Shown here: positions 59,759-64,000 of the stretch, one piece after another
Position numbering within the stretch: position 1 is the stretch's first letter
Layout: each line of letters opens with the position of its first letter
DNA from: Acidimicrobiia bacterium
GTDB taxonomy: Bacteria > Actinomycetota > Acidimicrobiia > Spongiisociales > ZC4RG35
DNA: 64,000 nucleotides
Assembly (NCBI GenBank): GCA_028285585.1
Contig: JANQOU010000004.1
Span: forward strand, 1-64,000
Reading direction: 5' to 3'
Notes under the pieces: model-generated
Seen by the model: only the letters and a program-made list of their open reading frames with translations
What the model was told of the DNA's origin: nothing
Databases searched by the model: none
Translations under genes and position numbers: made by a program

Positions 59759-61524
59759 GGTCCCACGAGGCTGGGTCGGTCACGGAGGCCGACGTCGACG
59801 CCGAGGTGACCGTGGTCGGATGGGTGCAACGACGACGGGATCACGGCGGGATCGCCTTTCTCGACGTGAGAGACGGTTCTGGCGTCGTCCAAGTGGTGGC
59901 GGACCCCGACGAGCACCCCGGTGTCGGAGATCTGAAGATGGAGTACTGCATCCGAGTCGAGGGTGTGGTTCGGTTGCGACCTACAGGGACCGAGAATCCT
60001 GATCTGCCCACGGGCATGGTTGAGATCGGCGCAGGTGAGATCGAGGTGCTAGCACCGGCCAAGACTCTGCCGTTCATGATCGACGATCGCTCAGAAGTAG
60101 ATGAGTTGACCCGCCTCCGCTATCGCTATCTCGATCTGCGCCGCCCCAAGATGGCAGAAAACCTCAGGGCGCGGTCGAAGGCAACCTCGGCGATCAGACG
60201 TACCCTCGACGACCTGGGCTTTCTCGAGGTGGAGACTCCGACTCTGGTGAACTCCACGCCAGAGGGCGCTCGCGACATGCTGGTGCCTTCTCGTCTCAGG
60301 CAAGGGGAGTTCTATGCCCTCCCGCAGTCACCTCAGTTGTTCAAACAGCTTTTGATGGTCAGCGGCGTGGAGCGCTATTTCCAGATCGCCCGCTGCTACC
60401 GAGACGAGGACTTTCGCGCCGACAGACAGCTCGAGTTCACTCAGCTAGATCTCGAAGGGGCGTTCTGGGACCGGGACGACGTGCTGGCCACCATCGAGGA
60501 GGTGCTGATGGCGGTCGCGAGGGATATCCGCGGCGTCGATGTCGAGTTGCCCTTCAAACGCATTACATGGCAAGAGGCGATGGATCGCTACGGGTCGGAC
60601 AAGCCTGACATTCGATTCGGGATGGAGATAGTCGACCTCTCCGATGCCGTAGCCGGATCCGAGTTCGGGGTTTTTGCCGGCGCCATCGAATCTGGTGGCA
60701 CGGTGAGGGGCATCAACGCCGGCTCGCAGGATTGGCCGCGCAGTCGTGCCGACAACATGACGGAGCGGGCGAAAGAGCTGGGAGCCAAAGGGCTCGTTTG
60801 GATGGTGGTCGAGGACGACGGACAGCTTCGCTCGCCGGTCGCGAAGTTCCTCTCCGCACAGGAGCAGAGCGAGATCAAAGGCCTTCTGGGCGGTCAGCCA
60901 GGAGATGTGCTGCTCATCTCGGCAGACACCTGGAAGACCGCGGTGACTGTCCTTGGTGGCTTGCGTCTCGATCTAGGGCGGCCTTCTGGGCACGACGAGC
61001 TGGCGTTTCTCTGGGTTGTCGACTTCCCGCTGTTCGAAGAAGAGGATGATGGATCGATCACCTTCTCCCACCACCCCTTCACTTCACCGGCTTCCCTCGA
61101 CGAGATGCGTGAAAATCCCGAGCAGGCTCTGTCGAAGGCATATGACGTGGTCCTCAACGGAGTCGAGTTGGGCAGCGGTTCGATCAGGATCCACGACCCT
61201 GATGTGCAGCGCCAGGTGTTCGAGATCCTCGGCATCGATGCCGAGACTGCGAATCGCCGCTTCGGGTGGTTTCTCGAAGCGCTCGAGTACGGCACGCCGC
61301 CTCACGGCGGCTTCGCCTTCGGCATCGACCGGCTGGTGATGATCCTTCAGGGCGAGGCATCGATACGCGAGGTGATCCCGTTCCCCAAGACTCAGACCGG
61401 CCTGGATCCGATGACTGAGGCACCGACCTGGGTGGACGACACCCAGCTGCGCGAGCTAGGCATAGACCTCACCGCCGACTCGAAGCTGCGACGCGACGGC
61501 GCCGACGCGGGTGAAGAGTCGTAG
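59737..61524 (+). CDS. aspS: Aspartate-tRNA(Asp/Asn) ligase
   Basis: A 595-residue class II synthetase starting at the ATG at 59737 (GAGGAGGT upstream). N-terminal OB fold (VVGWVQRRRDHGGIAFLDVRD), motif 2 (FQIARCYRDEDFRADRQLEFTQLD), the bacterial GAD insertion (about 300-410) and motif 3 (HGGFAFGIDRLVMIL). If no asparaginyl-tRNA synthetase is encoded, it would be non-discriminating; that cannot be told here. Confidence 0.96.
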   Translation: MVHRPGLRSHEAGSVTEADVDAEVTVVGWVQRRRDHGGIAFLDVRDGSGVVQVVADPDEHPGVGDLKMEYCIRVEGVVRLRPTGTENPDLPTGMVEIGAGEIEVLAPAKTLPFMIDDRSEVDELTRLRYRYLDLRRPKMAENLRARSKATSAIRRTLDDLGFLEVETPTLVNSTPEGARDMLVPSRLRQGEFYALPQSPQLFKQLLMVSGVERYFQIARCYRDEDFRADRQLEFTQLDLEGAFWDRDDVLATIEEVLMAVARDIRGVDVELPFKRITWQEAMDRYGSDKPDIRFGMEIVDLSDAVAGSEFGVFAGAIESGGTVRGINAGSQDWPRSRADNMTERAKELGAKGLVWMVVEDDGQLRSPVAKFLSAQEQSEIKGLLGGQPGDVLLISADTWKTAVTVLGGLRLDLGRPSGHDELAFLWVVDFPLFEEEDDGSITFSHHPFTSPASLDEMRENPEQALSKAYDVVLNGVELGSGSIRIHDPDVQRQVFEILGIDAETANRRFGWFLEALEYGTPPHGGFAFGIDRLVMILQGEASIREVIPFPKTQTGLDPMTEAPTWVDDTQLRELGIDLTADSKLRRDGADAGEES

Positions 61525-61565
61525 CAGTTGTTCTCCGAACTGACCGTTAACCTCGTCTTCTTCCC

Positions 61566-64000
61566 GTGAACAGCAACGAGATACGCAAGGCTTTCATTGA
61601 CTTCTTCGTGGATCGCGATCACGAATACCGTCAGTCGGCTTCACTGATCCCCACCGACCCGACGCTGCTCATGACCAATGCGGGCATGGTGCCTTTCAAG
61701 CCGTATTTCCTCGGGGAGGAAGACCCGCCGTGGGATAGGGCGGTTTCCGTTCAGAAGTGCGTCCGCACCATCGACATCGACATCATCGGAACCACCAAGC
61801 GCCATCTCAGCTTCTTTGAGATGCTGGGCAACTTCTCTTTCGGTGACTACTTCAAGGAAAGCGCCATCCCATGGGGCTACGAGTTCTGCACGGATGTGCT
61901 CGGCCTCGACCCACAGCGGCTGTGGTTCACGGTGCATGAGAGCGATGACGAGGCCGAGCAGATCTGGATAGACGCCGTTGGCGTACCACCCGAGCGAGTG
62001 CAGCGCGGGGGGAAGGACAACTTCTGGCAAATGGGTGTACCCGGCCCTTGCGGTCCCAGCTCAGAGATCTTCTGGGACAGGGGTGAGGAGTTTGGGCACG
62101 AAGGTGGCCCGATCGGCGGTGACGAGGACCGCTACGTGGAGATCTGGAACCTGGTGTTCATGCAGAACATCCAGGACGAGCCCTACAACGTGGTTGGCGA
62201 TCTGCCCGCCAAGAACATCGACACCGGCATGGGGCTCGATCGGATCGCTGCGGTGATGCAGGACGTGCCGTCTGTCTTCGATATCGACACAACCAGGCAC
62301 GTGCTCCACACCGCGGAGCGATTCACGAAACTCGAGTACGGCGCCAACGCCGAGGCGGATGTCTCCCTTCGCATACTGGCCGATCACGGTCGCACCGTGA
62401 CCTTCCTGATCGGAGATGGCGTGGTCCCTTCCAACGACGGCCGCGGCTATGTCCTGAGAAGAGTCTTGAGACGAGCCGTTCGCCACGCCTGGCAGCATGG
62501 GAGTGATGATCTGGTGGCGCCACAGCTCGTCGAGGCCACCGTGGACGTGATGGCAGATGCCTATCCGCAGCTAGAGGAGAAGAGAGATTTCATCCTCGAC
62601 GTCGTAACTCGCGAAGAGGAGAAGTTCCGGAGGACCCTCGACTCAGGCCATCAACTGCTCGACACAGAGTTGGCCGAAGGGGAGAAGGTACTCACCGGAG
62701 CTACGGCCTTCCGGTTGCACGACACTTTTGGCTTTCCCATCGACCTGACCCGAGAGATAGCGGCCGAACGGGGCGTCGATGTCGACATGGACGGATTCGA
62801 GTCCTCGATGAGCGAGCAACGAGAGCGGGCACGTGCCGCCTGGAAGGGGTCGGACGCGGCTGAAGCGGCAGAGGTCTACAGGGGTGTCCTGGACACTCAT
62901 GGATTGACCGACTTCGTCGGCTATGAGTTCGACCGATCCGATGGCGTGCTGCTCTCGATGGTGCGCGACGGAGAAACGGTCACAAAGGCGGAGGAGGGCA
63001 TCGAAGTCGAGGTCTTCCTCGACAAGACCCCGTTCTATGCAGAGTCAGGCGGGCAAGTGGGCGATGTGGGCTCGATCGAGACCGAGACCGGCAGTGCGAT
63101 GGTCGTCGACACACAGCACGCGCTGCAAGGCCTCCATGGCCACAGGGTGCGGGTCACGGCCGGCCATCTCGAGGTAGGTCAAGCGGTTCATTCCGTTATT
63201 GACAGTCCGCGGCGCGACTCGACCCGGAAGTCCCACACGGGAACACATGTGCTCCACTGGGCTCTCCGCGACGTTCTCGGAGACCATGCCAATCAGGCGG
63301 GATCCCTCGTTGAGCCGGGTCGACTGCGCTTCGACTTCTCTCACTTTGCCCGGATGACACCCGAAGAGCTGTCAACGGTCGAGACCGAGGTGAACAACCG
63401 TCTTCTCGCCAACAGTCAGGTGAAGACCACTGAGACGAGCAAAGACCAGGCGGAGGAGATGGGCGCCCTTGCTTTCTTCGGCGACAAGTACGGTGAACGG
63501 GTCAGGGTGGTTCAGGTGGGGGACTACTCGACGGAGTTCTGCGGCGGGACACACACTTCGACATCAGCTGAGGTCGGCCCCTTGATCCTGACCTCCGAGT
63601 CCTCCATCGGCTCGAATATCCGTCGTGTCGAGGCTCTCACGGGCACAGCCGCATATGAGCACGTGGCTGCGATGAAAGAAGCCCTGGACTCGACCGGGCG
63701 TCTTCTCCAGACCGGGCTCGCCGACATCCCACAGCGAGTGGAGAGCCTTCTGACGCGGGTTGGCGGGCTGGAGAAGGAGCTCGAGGCCATGAAGAGCCAG
63801 CGGCACGGCTCGGTGGCCGAGGAACTTGCGAGCAACAAGCTGACGGTTGGTGAGAGGTCGTTGGTGGTTGCCGACGTCGGTGACGTCAGTGGGAACGAGC
63901 TGCGTCAGATCGCCCTCGGGATCCGTGACCGCCTCGGCGGCTCCGGTGCCGTTGTGGTCGGCTCATCAGCCGGCGGAAAGGGATCCCTCGTGGCCGTGGT
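61566..64000 (+). CDS. alaS: Alanine-tRNA ligase (3' end beyond window)
   Basis: I translated this frame by hand from a GTG at 61566; it is open to the window edge (811 complete codons). The N-terminal synthetase core is clear (SNEIRKAFIDFFVDRDHEY, NAGMVPFKPYFLGEE, KRHLSFFEMLGNFSFGDYF, DTGMGLDRIAAVMQ, GRGYVLRRVLRRAVRH). The editing domain follows with its zinc ligands HTGTHVLH and CGGTHTSTS, then the start of the C-Ala domain. Almost all of the usual length of about 870 residues is present. It lies 41 bases after aspS. Confidence 0.96.
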   Translation, partial: MNSNEIRKAFIDFFVDRDHEYRQSASLIPTDPTLLMTNAGMVPFKPYFLGEEDPPWDRAVSVQKCVRTIDIDIIGTTKRHLSFFEMLGNFSFGDYFKESAIPWGYEFCTDVLGLDPQRLWFTVHESDDEAEQIWIDAVGVPPERVQRGGKDNFWQMGVPGPCGPSSEIFWDRGEEFGHEGGPIGGDEDRYVEIWNLVFMQNIQDEPYNVVGDLPAKNIDTGMGLDRIAAVMQDVPSVFDIDTTRHVLHTAERFTKLEYGANAEADVSLRILADHGRTVTFLIGDGVVPSNDGRGYVLRRVLRRAVRHAWQHGSDDLVAPQLVEATVDVMADAYPQLEEKRDFILDVVTREEEKFRRTLDSGHQLLDTELAEGEKVLTGATAFRLHDTFGFPIDLTREIAAERGVDVDMDGFESSMSEQRERARAAWKGSDAAEAAEVYRGVLDTHGLTDFVGYEFDRSDGVLLSMVRDGETVTKAEEGIEVEVFLDKTPFYAESGGQVGDVGSIETETGSAMVVDTQHALQGLHGHRVRVTAGHLEVGQAVHSVIDSPRRDSTRKSHTGTHVLHWALRDVLGDHANQAGSLVEPGRLRFDFSHFARMTPEELSTVETEVNNRLLANSQVKTTETSKDQAEEMGALAFFGDKYGERVRVVQVGDYSTEFCGGTHTSTSAEVGPLILTSESSIGSNIRRVEALTGTAAYEHVAAMKEALDSTGRLLQTGLADIPQRVESLLTRVGGLEKELEAMKSQRHGSVAEELASNKLTVGERSLVVADVGDVSGNELRQIALGIRDRLGGSGAVVVGSSAGGKGSLVAV

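Noticed and set aside
61525..61565. T-box or other riboswitch before alaS
   Set aside because: The gap to aspS is only 41 bases and shows no structured leader.

Overview
The window is a GC-rich actinobacterial chromosome segment. The right half (about 35,000 to 64,000) keeps the order known from mycobacteria: thrS, a CDP-alcohol phosphotransferase, acyltransferase and PimA-type mannosyltransferase trio, pdxS-pdxT, yebC, ruvC-ruvA-ruvB, yajC-secD-secF, apt, rel, a glyoxalase-II-like gene, hisS, aspS, alaS. The presence of queA-tgt, the many GTG/TTG starts, promoter-proximal GTG starts and low similarity to textbook mycobacterial proteins suggest a deep or uncultured actinobacterial lineage (for example Acidimicrobiia-like); that placement is inference.

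The left half (1 to about 35,000) is accessory. It holds a GntR-controlled ACC deaminase locus next to a transketolase/AceE-like gene (1-2314); a choline-sulfatase-like gene; an ECF42-type sigma factor with its YCII partner (3971-5591); a second ECF sigma, anti-sigma and M15 peptidase operon facing a membrane cupredoxin operon, with two mirror-image ECF promoters between them (5603-10913); kynureninase; tRNA-Val(CAC); a 1211-residue lipoprotein joining a G8/beta-helix half to a GH29-like half, divergent from a two-component system (13227-19024); a zinc acquisition and efflux island with two ZnuA proteins, ZnuB, ZnuC, a Fur/Zur regulator, a CmtR-like ArsR regulator, a CDF transporter and a GNAT-methyltransferase fusion, tied together by a shared TGAGA-N5-TCTCA motif (19156-26149); a second cupredoxin lipoprotein with a cupin; an alpha/beta-hydrolase-SARP fusion; LysE and AraC; a threonine-dehydratase-like enzyme; a DUF368 (PopT) lipid transporter; and a patatin.

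The core block is interrupted once. Between yebC and ruvC the last 15 codons of yebC, the intergenic region and the first codons of ruvC occur twice (45595-45814 and 46847-47075, about 95% identical by hand count). The two copies enclose a 1.03 kb insert with a VanZ-like gene and a small NTR-like fragment. This H-X-H layout is what single-crossover integration of a circle would leave. Both copies carry a perfect LexA/SOS box lying across the ruvC start codon.

Three copies of a 47-51 bp REPIN-like element (TTGCTATAGCAA palindromes flanking a GTCGCTCAGCGAC core) sit at gene ends at 2330, 28891 and 30418. No CRISPR array, transposase, phage gene or rRNA was seen.
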